Of a stretch of DNA of 64,000 nucleotides, positions 37,001-52,000 are shown in pieces. Each line of letters starts with the position of its first letter. Position 1 is the stretch's first letter. Made by a program: the position numbers and the translations under genes. Under the pieces are notes generated by a model. The model made no database searches, had not been told where the DNA came from, and worked only from the letters and a program-made list of their open reading frames with translations. This DNA is from Mactromeris polynyma (taxonomy: Eukaryota > Mollusca > Bivalvia > Venerida > Mactridae), in NCBI GenBank assembly GCA_032209605.1, contig JASFXZ010000018.1:4901904-4965903 (forward strand), read 5' to 3'.

Positions 37001-40000
37001 GCCATCATGCTAACTGGTGGTAGTAATATGCCACCATAATTATCCAACCTGAAAGAAATATGTCCTGTTGTAGATTTGATATGGTACATTATATTTGGAA
37101 TAAAGAAAAAACGAAAACTCTTTTCAATTACGGAAAATCTCACTAATTACGGAAAATCTCACCCATTACAGAAACTCTCATTCATTACGGAAACTCTCAC
37201 TAATTATGGAAACTCTCATTCATTACGGAAACTCTCACTAATTATGGAAACTCTCATTCATTACGGAAACTCTCACTTATTATGGATACTCTCATTCATT
37301 ACGAAAACTCTTTTCAGTTACGGAAAATCTCACTTATAATGAAAACTCTCACTCATTACGGAAACTCTCACTTATTATGGATACTCTCATTCATTACGAA
37401 AACTCTTTTCAGTTACGGAAAATCTCACTTATAATGAAAACTCTCACTCATTACGGAAACTCGCACTTATTATGGATACTCTCATTCATTACGAAAACTC
37501 TTTTCAACTACGGAAACTCTCATCCATTATGGAAACTCTCATCCATTATGAGAAACTGTCTCTCATTACGGAACTGTCATCCCTTACGGAAATTCTCACT
37601 CATTACGTAACTCTCATCCATTATGGAAACTCTCACTTATTACGGAAACTCTCATCCATTACAGAACTCTCACCAATTACGGTAGCTCTCACTCATTACG
37701 GAAACTCTCACTCATTACGGAAACTCTCACTCATTGCGGAAACTCTCACTTATTACTGAAACTCTTACGTCATGTACAGTAGCTATAATATACCACGTAC
37801 TGCATAAGTTAACATGAACTTTGTATTTGTATCGCATGTATTGTACATAACCATAACAAATAAACCTTATTCATGCATAATATTAATTAGATTTTCGAAA
37901 TACGCTTAAGCGCACACCGATAACGAATCATCTGCCTATTGTTAATTACGTTAATTGATTAAAAACTGGTCGTAACGTTACGCAAACTGACGCCAACATC
38001 TGAGCAAAGGTCTTATATATTACGAGGAACTCGCATCCATTACCTTAAACGCTCATCCATTACGAGAAACTCTCTTTCATTACGGAAACTCACATCCATT
38101 ACGAGAAACTCTCACCCATTACGAGAAACTCTCATCCATTACGGAAACTCTCTTTCATTACGGAAACTCTCACCCATTACGGAAACTCTTACCCATTACG
38201 GGAACTCTCATCCATTACGAGAAACCCTCACCCATTACGGAAACTCTCTTTCATTACGGAAACTCTCACCCATTACGGAAACTCTCACCCATTACGAGAA
38301 ACTCTCACCCATTACGGAAACTCTCTTTCATTACGGAAACTCTCACCCATTACGGAAACTCTCATCCATTACGAGAAACTCTCACCCATTACGGAAACTC
38401 TCATCCATTACGAGAAACTCTCACCCATTACGGAAACTCTCTTTCATTACGGAAACTCTCATCCATTACGGAAACTTTCTTTCATTACGGAAACTCTCAT
38501 CAATTACGAGAAACTCTCATATGTTACGTTAAAGGCTCATCCATTACGAGAAACTCGATCCATTACGAGAAACTCTCATTCATTACGGAAACTCTCATCC
38601 ATTACGGAAACTCTCATCCATTACGAGAAACTCTCATATATTACGTTAAACGCTCATCCATTACGAGGAACTCGATCCATTACGAGCAACTCTCATCCAT
38701 TACGAGAAACTCTCATCCATTACGGAAACTCTATTTCATTATGGAAACTCTCATCCATTACGAGAAACTCTCATCCATTACGTTAAACTCTCATCCATTA
38801 CGAGAAACTCACATCCATTACGAGAAACTCTCATCCATCACGGAAACTCTCTTTCATTACGGAAACTCTCATCCATTACGAGAAACTCTCATCCATTACG
38901 AGAAACTCTCATCCATTACGGAAACTCTCATCCATTACGTTAAACGCTCATCCATTACGAGAAACTCTCATCCATTACGGAAACTCTCATCCATTACGTT
39001 AAACGCTCATCCATTACGAGAAACTCTCATCCATTACGGAAACTCTCTTTCATTACGGAAACTCTCATCCATTACGAGAAACTCTCATCCATTACGAGAA
39101 ACTCGCATCCATTACGAGAAACTTTCGTCCATTACAGAAACTCTCTTTCATTACGAGGAACTTGGATCCATTACGAGAAACTCGCATCCATTACGAGAAA
39201 CTCTCATCCATTACGGAAACTCTCTTTCATTACGAGGAACTTGGATCCATCACGATAAACTCGCATCCATTACGAGAAACTCTCACCCATTACGGAAACT
39301 CTCTTTTATTACGAGGAACTCTCATCCATTACGAGAATCTAATCGCAGATTACTGTTATTCTATTTAATAAAGTGGAAAAATATACTTTCAGTGTCGACT
39401 TGTAGACCTACATGCAAGGTTCCCTTTTGTGCCCCCCCCATGTGGGACAAGGGACTTGGACTTTGTGTTGTTAAGTAAAATTTACAGTCCCCAGTATGTG
39501 TTGTTGGTGAAACTCGTAGATCCGATATGATATAACTTTAACACACGTTTTCTTTATATTACATGTATATACAATTATACTTCATGTATTATTGCTTTAT
39601 ATTCAACATATATTGACTGTCATAAACACGTTCATATACGGTAAAATATAAAGTTTAAGATTGTTTTAACTCCTTCCAGACTGAGTTCACGCAAGCATCG
39701 AAACTTTTATTTCAAGTCACCGAGAATCGAGTTTACTTCAGTAATATCAAAGTGGTAATCCCGAGGTCCTGGTCGACAAACATCACGTACAAACAACAAC
39801 CAGTCTTTTCCATGTTCAACTCTTATATCTCTATCAACAACGTACCACCTGTGCCGCGTGTAAAGATGGGTTATGATTGTGGTTCAGAGGGAGAATACAT
39901 GCATCTTCCTACACGCTTCATGCTGAACGAAGAGAGAACACAATTTGGATTACATGGTAATTTGTGTGGCATTTCCTTACTAGCCTAGAGATTCCATTAC

Positions 40001-43000
40001 TTGTTTTATTTGTTAAACTTAATAATTGCTTCAAAGGATTCTCTTTAAAAAGGTTATTATATAACGAGACGCTTTTAATCTCGATTGCAATTTTAATCAA
40101 AGGACTAAAAATCCTTACATCACGCTACTCTATTATGGGAGGAATATGAATGTTGAGGAATGCAGGAGGAGTTGAATTTATCTTCTATTGTGTGTGGTTA
40201 ACAAAGTTTACATCAAGGAACATTTCAAGTTTGTGTTAGAAAATACAGTTAACAAAATTCTATTTTGTACATATTCATATCCAAAAAAGGACTTCAAACA
40301 ATGTCAGACAACACTGGCAATTAAAATACAATGTACTTTCAAATAGTGTGGTTTATTCAAGCAAACTACAAACAAACTTAAACCATTGCCAATGACGTGT
40401 CAGCACTTGCATTTGTTCGGATAGTACACATAATGCGCTTGTTAATGTTCATCGTATCAACTCTAACCGACCGCCATTAAAGGTGTTAAATGACGTTTAT
40501 ATCACGAGTCGAAATGTGGTCAAACTCAATGACGGATGACTGTAAATAATTTAAGTGTCATTAGCCAAAACAGCATTACAATAGAATACATCAATGATAC
40601 GCGACTCACCCTAGCCATATCGCTAGTAAATTCGTCGTACTGCAATAAAAATGAAAATATTCCCGTACCACATTACCATAATTTCAACAAATATTTGTAC
40701 TTCTGTTTTAGAGAATGTGATAGTGCACGAGTGGGGACATCTGCGATGGGGTTTGAGAGATGAGTACCCGAAGCCTTTGCTTGGTTTTCCCATATTTTAT
40801 CTTGAAAATGGAGAGTGGAAGCCTAACAGGTGACTTTCAGCTTGATATGAACCAAAAGACTAAAGGGAGCAGACATAAAATTTGCCCCACTCGCCCACAT
40901 TATTTGAAGGCAATCATTTTGAATTAGGAATATGAGTAGATTAACAGCAGATGCTCATTACGTTATATGTTCAGAAAGTTTCAATAATGTTCGGATTCAT
41001 GACGCATATAATATGTGTGTCATTAATCACATCATCATATTATGACCAACTTAGACGAACACAACTGTTATAAATGTAGTTTCACGAACCGAGGAACAAC
41101 AAAGTTGGATAATTTCCCAAACGTTAATGGAATATTTTTTTATTCTTTCACTTTATATAGAGTTCATGTTATTTTCTCAACATTTCGGACTACTGTTACC
41201 AGCGGTCTTGACTTGTCCTATGATGTATTCCATCCATTAACCCCCCCCCCTGTTTGTCCTCATTAATTATCCTTAGTTATCCTTTATGGTCGGCCAGGCT
41301 ATTCCTTGCTCCCTTGTTCCCTTGCGCATGTACCCTTGCACCTCCTCAAGTTCCTGATGTTTTATGGACTGTTGCATTCGGGGAGGTCTGTGTGGGGAGG
41401 CACTGTCTTATGTACGTGGTGTTCCCTGTAGCAACTAATTCCCCCTTTTATTAACTTATTGATTTTGATAGCAGTATATTAAACGCTTGATAACAGGCGA
41501 GCGGCGAGAGAATACGTTGCACATTACTGCTGCACATGTTTCAAATTAATGGACGAAGGTAATACATGCAGTTCAAACTGTTTCCGTCCGTCGCCTGCAA
41601 TAGATAAAAACTACTTCAAAAATGACGAAGTACATTTCATAAAGAGTAATGTGTAATAAGAAATATTCCTTAAATATTCCTGGTCATTTACAAAATTGTT
41701 CTTCTCTGAAATTTTAGGAACAACTCATTTCCCAAACGCCCATGAAGTAATTGTTTTATTACCTATTAATTACTTTATTGGCAGTATATAAAACGCTTAA
41801 CAAAAATCGAGCGACGAGAGAATTCGTTTCACATCACTGCTACACATGTTACAGCTTAATGGACGAGGTAAATACGTGTTGTTTCCGTCCCACGCCCCAT
41901 TGGATAAAATCAAATCTGAACTGACGAATTACAATTTATAGTGAATAACACAATTGCTTACAGTCCTACCTTGATAAAGTTCATACCCAACATGTTCGTC
42001 GCTGTATCTTGAGTTAGGTATAAGTATATAAACTATTATTTTTCATGTATAAGATGTTCACAGAGCACTGTAGGTACAACAGGTGCCGGAAGATCATGCA
42101 TCCCAGATACACGATGTGACACAAACAAGATCAATGCAAATATCAATGATAAATACTGCAATTTTTGTCCTGACAAAAATCAGAGTTCTGTTAAAGGCAG
42201 CATTATGTCAGGTCAATATGTGGATAGTGTAAGTATATGTTTAAAACTTTAAATACTGTATAAATGACTTGTAATCATGTTCCACGGACATCACAAACAA
42301 CTATGGTGGTATAAGTTTTTGTTGTACCTATAACAAGTAGCTGGCGCTCAACTTGCATATGACTTGCACAGAAAACAAGGTCAATTCATTGATAATGATG
42401 TTGTAGTCATTTGTGATGATGACGATGATGGTGGTGATAATGATGTTGTTGTTATTTGTGATGATGACGATGATGATGATAGTGGTGGTGATCATGATGT
42501 CGGTGATAATAATGTTGGTGTTATTTGTGATGATGACGTTGATGGTGGTGATGATTATGTTGGTGTTATTTGTAATGATGACGATGCTGATGATATCGTG
42601 GGTGATAATGATGTTGCTGATAATAATGTTGGTGTTATTTGTGATGATGAAGGTGATGGTGGTGGTGATAAAGATGTTGGTGTTATTTATAATGATGATG
42701 ATGATAGTGAGGTGATAATGATGTTGGTGATAATGATGTTGTTGTCATTTGTAATGATGACGATGATGAAGATGGTGGTGGTGAATTGATAGTGATGTTG
42801 TTGTTATTTGTGATGATGACGATGATGATGTTGGTGTTATTAATGATGATGGGGTCCAACATCTGTTATTCAACATTTACCTGGGATAAATATTGTCATG
42901 AATCTATTTACTTATTTGATATATACTCACAAAATTGATAAACTTGTGCAATTATATTTTACTTCGAAAATAATGTTTTGTTTTATACGCCTAATTCAAG

Positions 43001-46000
43001 TTTTCCGCGTACAAGTAACATGTTTATCTATTGCTTTCGTTAAAGATAAAGTTGTTTTGCGACAAAGACTCACCCTCCGTACCGACTGAACAGAGGCATA
43101 ACACTTTTGCCCCAAATGAGCAAAATGAAATATGCAAATACAAGAGTGCATGGGAAGTGATGAGAGAACATTCTGATTTTCTGAACAGTAAGTTTAAAGT
43201 CTTGGAATTTCTACTATGTATGAAATGTTTAAAGTGTAAGCCACTGCCAGAAACTCTATAAACTTTGCATTTATAAGCATAAACAGATTTATGTTTCGTG
43301 AAACAACGGTTGTTGAATACCATATTACACGTACATTGCGACTTGTTCAGAAAAGGTTTAACAATACCGCACTGGCAAGTCATGTGCTATAAAAAAGTTG
43401 ATCAAAGTTTATCAAAGGATATATCGTTAAATTTGAGTTGAATTGTCTATTCTACTTCACTCTCTGCAATAAGCAAATGGTGTCCATGGAAGTTAGTGTG
43501 GTCATGATTATTGCAAGATCCAACCGACAACTTCCGCGTTAAACGGTCGACACTATTATGAGCTATATAACTAAAACTAACTGGCGCATGTTTATCTTAT
43601 ATGAGCAGTTTGCGTTATACTTGAGAGTGGGATATTTCTGTTTCTTGTACACATAATAAGAAGTACAGTAATCGAGGCAGCAGTAAGTTGTAAAAACTTG
43701 TTTCACCATCGATGTTATATAAATAATGTACTATATATAGATATTGTTTGCTGATACAGACTCACCACCCTTATTGAATACATTTGATACAACACCGGAA
43801 TTCGAGTTGTTACAAAACATGGATGGACACACGGTACTGGTGCTTGATGTTTCTGGAAGCATGGCGGTAAGTATTGTGTAAACATAACGTGATATCGTCA
43901 GCTTAGAGATGTCAAAGATAGCATGTAATTTTAATAACACTTTTCCGTCAGTTAGTAGAAATCTGGTCACGATATTGTCAGCATGGTACAGACGTAAACA
44001 GCCATTGCAAACTGTACCTACAAATCTGAGTGATTCAAATTCCGGATATAAACAATTTCAATAATTAAATATATTAATAAACTTTAACGCCTTCGTTGGT
44101 TGCAGTCGTTGTTCATTTCGTACACTCTTCTGTTCATTCCTTGCAAAGCTGTGTCAGGATATACAATTTGAAATGAGGCTGACTCTACTTGTCATACCTT
44201 CAGCTTGTACGTGTGTTGGATTAACCAAAGGTATTTCGAGTAGAATCAGTCGACCACTGGGATAAACATAAGAAATTTACAAGGTGGACCAGACAATGAA
44301 ACTAACATAATTGTTGTTTTATACGTATAAGTAATATGTATATCACTGTTTGTGTTTTAACATTTTATTAAAATGTATTATAATCACCGACAGGGCAGTA
44401 GAATCGCGAGACTGAAACAGACGACAGATTTCATCATACAGGACGTGATTTCGACAGGTAGTTGGCTGGCCATTGTTACATTCGAGACGACTGCTCGTAC
44501 CATAATGGATATGACACAAATCAGCAATCAGACAGATCGTGAGAGGCTTATATCTGCTGTACCATCTCAAGCTGGTGGTGCTACATGCATTGGATGTGGC
44601 ATAGATGAAGCAATACGGGTAATTGTCAAAATCACTTATTATATTAACTACCTAAGTTATGTAATCGCCACGACCAGTCAGTATTTGTCGAGTATTCATA
44701 CTTTTTGAATTCGACATTACATCGCCACATCTATAAATGCAATTGACAACATAAACCTAATGTGATGATGTAAATATGAAATGAGATATAATAAAGAAAA
44801 CGACGACTAAAAGTATTATATGTATGTTTGGGCCTGCTTTATCAGAACCGAAATGTTATCATTAATGAATTTTCAAAGTATTGTCAAACATTTTTAATAA
44901 CATCATACGGAGATGATGTATTATTCCAGCATAATTCTGCTGTTAGAGTATGATACCACGATGTAAACACGTGACATATCACGCCTAGTCAAATTGTGAT
45001 GACACGCTTTAAACACATGACCTATCACGCCTAGTCAAATTGTGATGCCACGCTTTAAACACATAACCTATCACGCCTATTCAAATAATGATACAATGCT
45101 GCAAACACATAGCATATTACGCCTAGTCAAATTGTGATACCATGCTGCAAACACGTGACATATTACGCCTAGTCAAACTGTGATACCATGCTGCAAACAC
45201 GTGACATATTACGCCTAGTCAAATTGTGATACCATGCTGCAAACACGTGACATATTACGCCTAGTCAAATTATGATACCATGCTGCAAACACGTGATATA
45301 TCACACCTAGTTATATAATGATACCAAGTTGTAAACACATGACATATCACAGCTAGTTATATAATGATACCATGATGTAAACACGTGACTTATCACATTT
45401 CGTCATAGTGTGATACCGTGCTATAAACACGTGGCATAACACACCTAGTCATATTGCGACACGTGATATATCACTCCTAGTCATATTGTGATACCACGCT
45501 GCTTAGACGTGAAATATCACATATAGTCATATTGACACAGAAACAATCAGTACTAGCTCGACTAGTACCAATGTGACGCCTTTGGAGGGCCTGCGTGTAA
45601 GCTGAATTCCATCGCTGCGGGTTCGAATCCCATCCGGGATGTAGAATGTGTAAGTGAGGAAGCTATCCAGCTAGTTTGTGAGAGGTCGGAGGTTTTAACC
45701 ATGTGCCCCAAATACATGGGGTCTATCCCCGCACTGATAGCTTGAAAAGTCACGATATGACAAAGATCATTTATATGACTACATAAAACATTAAACACGA
45801 CTTTGGTCTGTTGTTGCTGGTGATCGATCTCACGGAGGCGTCACTATAATAGCTCGCATATTTATTGACACGATATTGGTTACAGTGATGTTATGTATGC
45901 ACATAATATGTCACAAATTTATTGACACAACTTTGAATGCAACGATGTTTAGTGTACACACAATTTATAATCGCACATAAGTATATTGATTCAATATTGC

Positions 46001-49000
46001 ATGCAGTGATGCAGTCATAATACGTGCATTGCTTTCTGCAGTTGTTAGAATCTAGTGACGCAGGAACAGGCGAAATCATTCTCATAACAGACGGGAAAGA
46101 CAACACGGGAGAGTTAACTTTGTCCAGACAAAATGCAATCGATTACGGTGTTGTGATACATTCCATCGCCATCGAACAACAATCTGATATCCTACTTAAA
46201 GATATATCCATGGAAACTGGAGGCAGACATTATGCTTATCTAGAAAGAGGCCAAATAAACTTTGGTTTAGTGTTTGCACAGGCGGCTTCAGCTACTGCTG
46301 GTGACTTCGTTATGGTTCGTAATATTCTACCTAATCCCTGTCTTCATAACTCAATGTCCGTTCTACTCACCAAAAAATCAAATTTCCTCGTTTTATTGAA
46401 GAAATAAAACATAGTTATCCATGCACAATGTAAAAAATGTTCACTTTAAAAACCAATCTGACTGCTTTAAATTCGATATCTTTTACATTGTATATTTATA
46501 TGCAAAATTAAAATCATTTGTTTAGTTTGCTGCCGAACTGTGGAATCAGCATCATCTAAGAACTGTGGTCAATAACATAATTATGTTTGTTAACAAGAGG
46601 TACAGTGATGACTGATGATCGAATCTGCTCTTAAACAAATTCAAACTGTAGGTCTGAACAATTAAGTAAACAAGAAATACCTTTAAAAAAAACAGTCGGC
46701 GCAACTTGAAGTATGCACATTTCTTTGAAATGGGAAGGTTAAAATTTGTACAGCATAAAGACTTGCCTAAATGTTACGACAGTCGGTCATTCAATTACGC
46801 TATATACTAGTATACTAATCTAGTTCATCATTTCTTATAACATAAGTCGTGTAACTCATACATTCATGTTAATAAACTTGTCACATAGCGATTTATCTGA
46901 TTAAACAATATGAATGTTCGCGACTGATACATAAAACCAAGAAAGTCTTCTTAAAATTCCAACACCGGACAATTCCCCCTAGGGGATGACTAATAACACT
47001 ACTTACTGGGTTAATCTTGAAATTCACTATACGATCTACTTTCAGATACAGTTGTTAAGGCAAACAATATTATGTTCATTTGGTTTTCATACAACAATGT
47101 CATGTTAACAATAATAAGAATAACGCCTCTATCGTGATCAGATTTTTTTTCCAAACATATCACTTTTTACGGAATAATTGTGTTCATTACATTGATTTGG
47201 AAGAAAAATAACATAACAATGAACAAGTTAATATGTTGAGGTCTGGTAAACAAACATAATGGCCTTAACGAAATGTTTACCAATCTACGTCAAAGTTACA
47301 AACATGTTTCGGCTGAAGAGAAATTGCCTTAGTGGTTAACGTAAGACTTGATTGGTTTACAAAACACTTGAAATCCATTCATGTTATTGCTAGAAGATCC
47401 CATGTGGTTCCAAATATGTTTCTATATCATACAATTACAATGTTCTACTGTTTTAGGTTGCTTCAGAGAAAATAAACATGTTGACGTCGTCTGTTGTCAG
47501 ATTTGGATTCGTAATTGACAAAGGCCTCGGTGTCTCAACACGAGTTACTGTGATGACTGACGATCCTGCCTTATTTCGTGTGGAAGTGAACGGTCCGGAT
47601 AGTTACACTCAAATACTTGAACAAAATGCGTCAACAATATCACTCTCCATTCCTAACATTGCTCAGGTTTGTTTACTTCTAGTCTTTCCAAAACCGAAAA
47701 CACACTTGATTTATCAGAACATCCATTTACTCTACCCTAACACTTCCCAAAACCGAAACCACACTTGATTCATTATATAACTTCCATTTACTCTACCCTA
47801 ACACTTCCCAAAACCGAAACCACACTTGATTTATCAGAACATCATTTTACTCTACCCTAATACTAAATCTTCCCAAAACCGAAACCACACTTGATTTATC
47901 AGAACATCCATTTACTCTACCCTAATACTAAATCTTCCCAAAACCGAAACCACACTTGATTTATCAGAACATCCATTTACTCTACCCTAACACTAAATCT
48001 TCCCAAAACCGAAACCACACTTGATTCATCAGAACATCCTTTTACTCTACCCTAACACTAAATCTTCCCAAAACGGAAACCACACTTTATTTATTATTAC
48101 ACTTTATCCCCCACCATCAAAACTTCCTCAAATTGCAACTAATATTTCTAGATTAATTTCTATTTATTTAATAAGTCATGACACAATTGGGCGTGAGACA
48201 ATACAAAATAATTCATAAAGTACATAACATGGTCAAAACAACTATATATACGACTCATGGAAGAAATGTGAAGATAAAAATATGGAAAATGAGATTTATG
48301 TGTTATTACAAACTGTCATCAAGTAAATGAACTCATCATACTCATCGCCGTTCATCAAGGTTGAATATTTAAGAAAATTATGATAAGTACTCATTTATAT
48401 GTATACTCTAAATAATTATATAAAATAAGAACAGTTAATAGATAATGAAACTCGTCACCTGACTGACGACTATGGCAAAGGTTACACTACAATACAATAC
48501 AATACATTTTATGTCGGCATTTAAACATTTAACAAAGTTTTTTGCCTCATATATAGTCGGTGAGAGAGAAATAGTCACCAAAGCATAGTGAAGATTTAAA
48601 ATGAAATATGGCGGTAGTTACAAAAGTCAGACAAATATGTAACATAAATAGCGAAGTAGATATATTTTGCCAAGTGAATTTGGGGGCGTTTTGATTTTGA
48701 AGACATGATATTATAAATATTTTGTAAGAGGTTGCAACTCCAAGGATTCAGATTAAATTTAAAAAAAATACCTTTTTCAGTGGGCATTTTATGATTCATG
48801 CATCTAAATTTACATAGGCAATAGCAAGATCTTTAGGTAATATGTTAGAAAATCTTTTAAATCCATAATTCTGCTAGTAAATTCTGTAATTAAGCCATTT
48901 ACTTGAATTATTTCGCTTGACACTTTTGAACAAACTGGTCTTAAATTATGTTATTAACTAAATTCTTGAGATAAGTGTGAAAGAGATTTAGCTGTTACAG

Positions 49001-52000
49001 GGAACGTCACATACATATGACAATGTCTCCCCACATAGAAACCAGGGTAACAACAGCCTGCAAAACATTAGAGGCTGAGGAGGTGCAAGGATAAGTTTGT
49101 ATGGGAATTGTGGAGCAAGGAATGGTCTGGTCCACAATAAAAACAACCATGTATAAGTTGGGGGACAACAAGGGTGGGGGGAAGTTGAAATGATGGAAAA
49201 CACCACAGAACATGAATACTTTTTCCTAATCGAGATTATTTAGGACCACACTTGATTGACCATTACCTCTATTTTACACTACCCTAGTACGTATTTTACA
49301 ACCTTGCACGGTAAGTCAACTGTTAAACATGTTCATTGTCATCAATATAGTTATGGTATTTAATTGTTATGATATTTCAACTTAAACTTTTTACACTACC
49401 AGGGAAATTTGGCAAAGAAAATACCAAAGCATTTAATAAAACAAATACTGTTTGGTCTGCAATGCGACCACTTCATTTCAACTTCAATTTGTTTCTTGGC
49501 CAAAACATAAGAATTGACCCGTAAGTTGGTGTTCTCTTCTTCTAGGAAGGTGATTACGAAGTAACTGTAACGCTTGACAGGAATCAATCCATCGAGTACT
49601 ATGTCATGTCGTCGCCAATATCAGGTGATGTAGTGAAGGTATCAGCGAAGCTAGCTGACAATGACATTGACTGTACCACTGGAGAAATACCAATAATTTA
49701 TGCATCTGTATCCAAGACTTTATATCCTGTGATCAATGCAAATGTCACAGCTACTGTTGATGCAGACAACAATGCATGCTCTGTTACGTTAGCAGACAAC
49801 GGACAAGGTAATCTTAAAACATGTACATTGTACACTTTGAAATGCATAGGATACATATATTAGAAAATTAAAAACTGAATGTTGAATTTCCTCTTGATAA
49901 GTGTTTTATTAACATGTATTTGGAATAATAAATAATCAGCACTATTGGTAATGAAAGGTAGAATTCCCATTTCTGATAAAGTATGTATGGCACATTTGTT
50001 CGCTTACATGCGGGACAATTATGCCTCAACAATGTCCATGTTTGTTCATAGCTATTTTACTAGTCCTGGTTCAATAAGTGTTGCTATAGTATTACACTGT
50101 TGTCGTAGAGAAGTGTAACCTTTCCTTTGAGATGTGTAACGCGTACGTGGAGATGTGTAACATTTACTTTGAGATGTGTAACGCGTACGTGGAGAAGTTT
50201 AACATTTACTTTGAGATGTGTAACGCGTACGTGGAGAAGTGTAACATTTACTTTGAGATGTGTAACATGAACGTAGAGATGTGCAACGTGTACGTAGATG
50301 TGTAACGTATACGTGTAGTATTTTGACGCGTACGTTGAGATGTGTAATGCGTACATTGAGATGTATAACGTGCACGTGGAGATGTGTAACGTGTACGTGT
50401 AGATGTGTAGCGTTTACGTATAGATTTGTATGGTGTACATGAAGATGTGTAACGCGTAGATGTGTAACGTGTACCTGTAGAGGTAAAACGTGTAGATCAA
50501 TAACGTGTATATGTGGAACGTATGCAAGTAGATTTGTAACATGAACGTGAAGATGTGTAACGCGTGCGTGTGATGTGTAACGTGTACGTGTGGATGTGTA
50601 GCGTGTACATGGTGATGTGTAACGTGTATGTGTAGTTGTGTATGGCGTACGTTGAGATGTGTAATGCGTCAGCGGTGATATGTAACGCGTGCGCGGAGAT
50701 GTGTAAAGAGTTCGTGTAGATGTGTAACGTGTACGTGTATATTTGTAACATGAACGTGGAGATGTGTAACATGTACGTGTCATTGTGTAACATGTACGTT
50801 GAGATATGTAATGCGTACGTGGAGATGTGAAACGCGTAAGTTGAGATGTGTAACGCGTACGCGGTGACGTGTAGCAAGTAAGCGGAGATGTGTAACGCGA
50901 GCGCGGAGATGTGTAGCGCGTACGTGTAGATATGTAACGTGTACGTGTATATTTGTACCATGATCGAGGAGATGTGTAACGTGTACGTGTAGTTGTGCAA
51001 CGCGTACGTGGAGATGTGTAACGTGAACGTGTAGTTGTTTAGCGCGTACGTTGAGATGTGTAATGCGAACATGGAGATGTGTAACGCGTTAGTTGAAATG
51101 TGTAACGCGGTGACGTACGTGGAGATGTGTAACGCGTACGTGGAGAGGTGTAATGCGTACGTGGAGATGTGTAACGCGTACGTGGAGATGTGTAACGTGC
51201 ATTTGTAACGGGCAAAGACTTTACGAACACTCTCATCCAAATTACGCTCAGTAAGGGACATCTCAGGAGATGCACTTAAATAAAGCTTTGTTTTCGTGTT
51301 TCAAAGAATGAAGGTTGATAAGGAATATAACTAAGTAAACTGCGTAGACTGTGCTAGATCAGATAAACATCAGATAAGAAATAAAAACCATACATCCACT
51401 ACAACTTTTTCTTGAGGTTTAGCATGAACAATATACATGATGCAACTATAAAGTTTCGAGTCTCGGAAGTTTAATTTCAATAGAACAAAGTAAAACAATC
51501 ACGACAGTTTTAATTGCATTTGCAGTGAAATGAACAACTCTCACTGTATTTCAGACCCGGACCTGATCCGTAACGACGGCATTTATTCAGCATATATAAA
51601 CCCAGACTGTCTAGCGCCGGGCAGGATGAGTATCAAGGTGACAGCTCATGGAACTGCCGGGAAAACGCAGATATCGTATGTGTTGGACTCATCAGATCCT
51701 GCATATACCGGTTAAATATCTTTTTATGTCATTCTCTTGTCCCTTACAATGTCGACACTTATTTTGCCATTATCCCTGTTTTACGGTAATATCTTGTGCA
51801 CAGCATTTTCGTTTGCTTCACAGCTATGACATTTCTTACAAATCTGGATATTTTATAAAAAATGACCAAAAATATACAGTATGCCATGAATATATTTTTC
51901 TCAAATTAATAAGTAATGAAGAGTATTCGGTCTGTAGCTTGTCAGAAACAACAAATAAGTCTAAACTAATAGTAAAACACAGGTGCTACAAAATGGCGTC

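Noticed and set aside
38741..39478. 245-codon plus-strand ORF upstream of CLCA exon 2
   Set aside because: 20-bp array with variable unit length; low-complexity LIHYEKLSSIT repeats, no splice link to exon 2 (acceptor at 39,679).
42364..42789. 141-codon acidic ORF
   Set aside because: GAT microsatellite in an intron.
46042..46407. reading exon 8 on to the stop at 46,407 as a truncated CLCA
   Set aside because: Family homology ends near 46,300 and the following exons align well with the rest of the family, so splicing is the simpler explanation.
50084..51275. minus-strand ORFs of 90-254 codons in CLCA intron 10
   Set aside because: 21-bp units divisible by 3 keep frames open; they lie in a spliced-out intron on the opposite strand.
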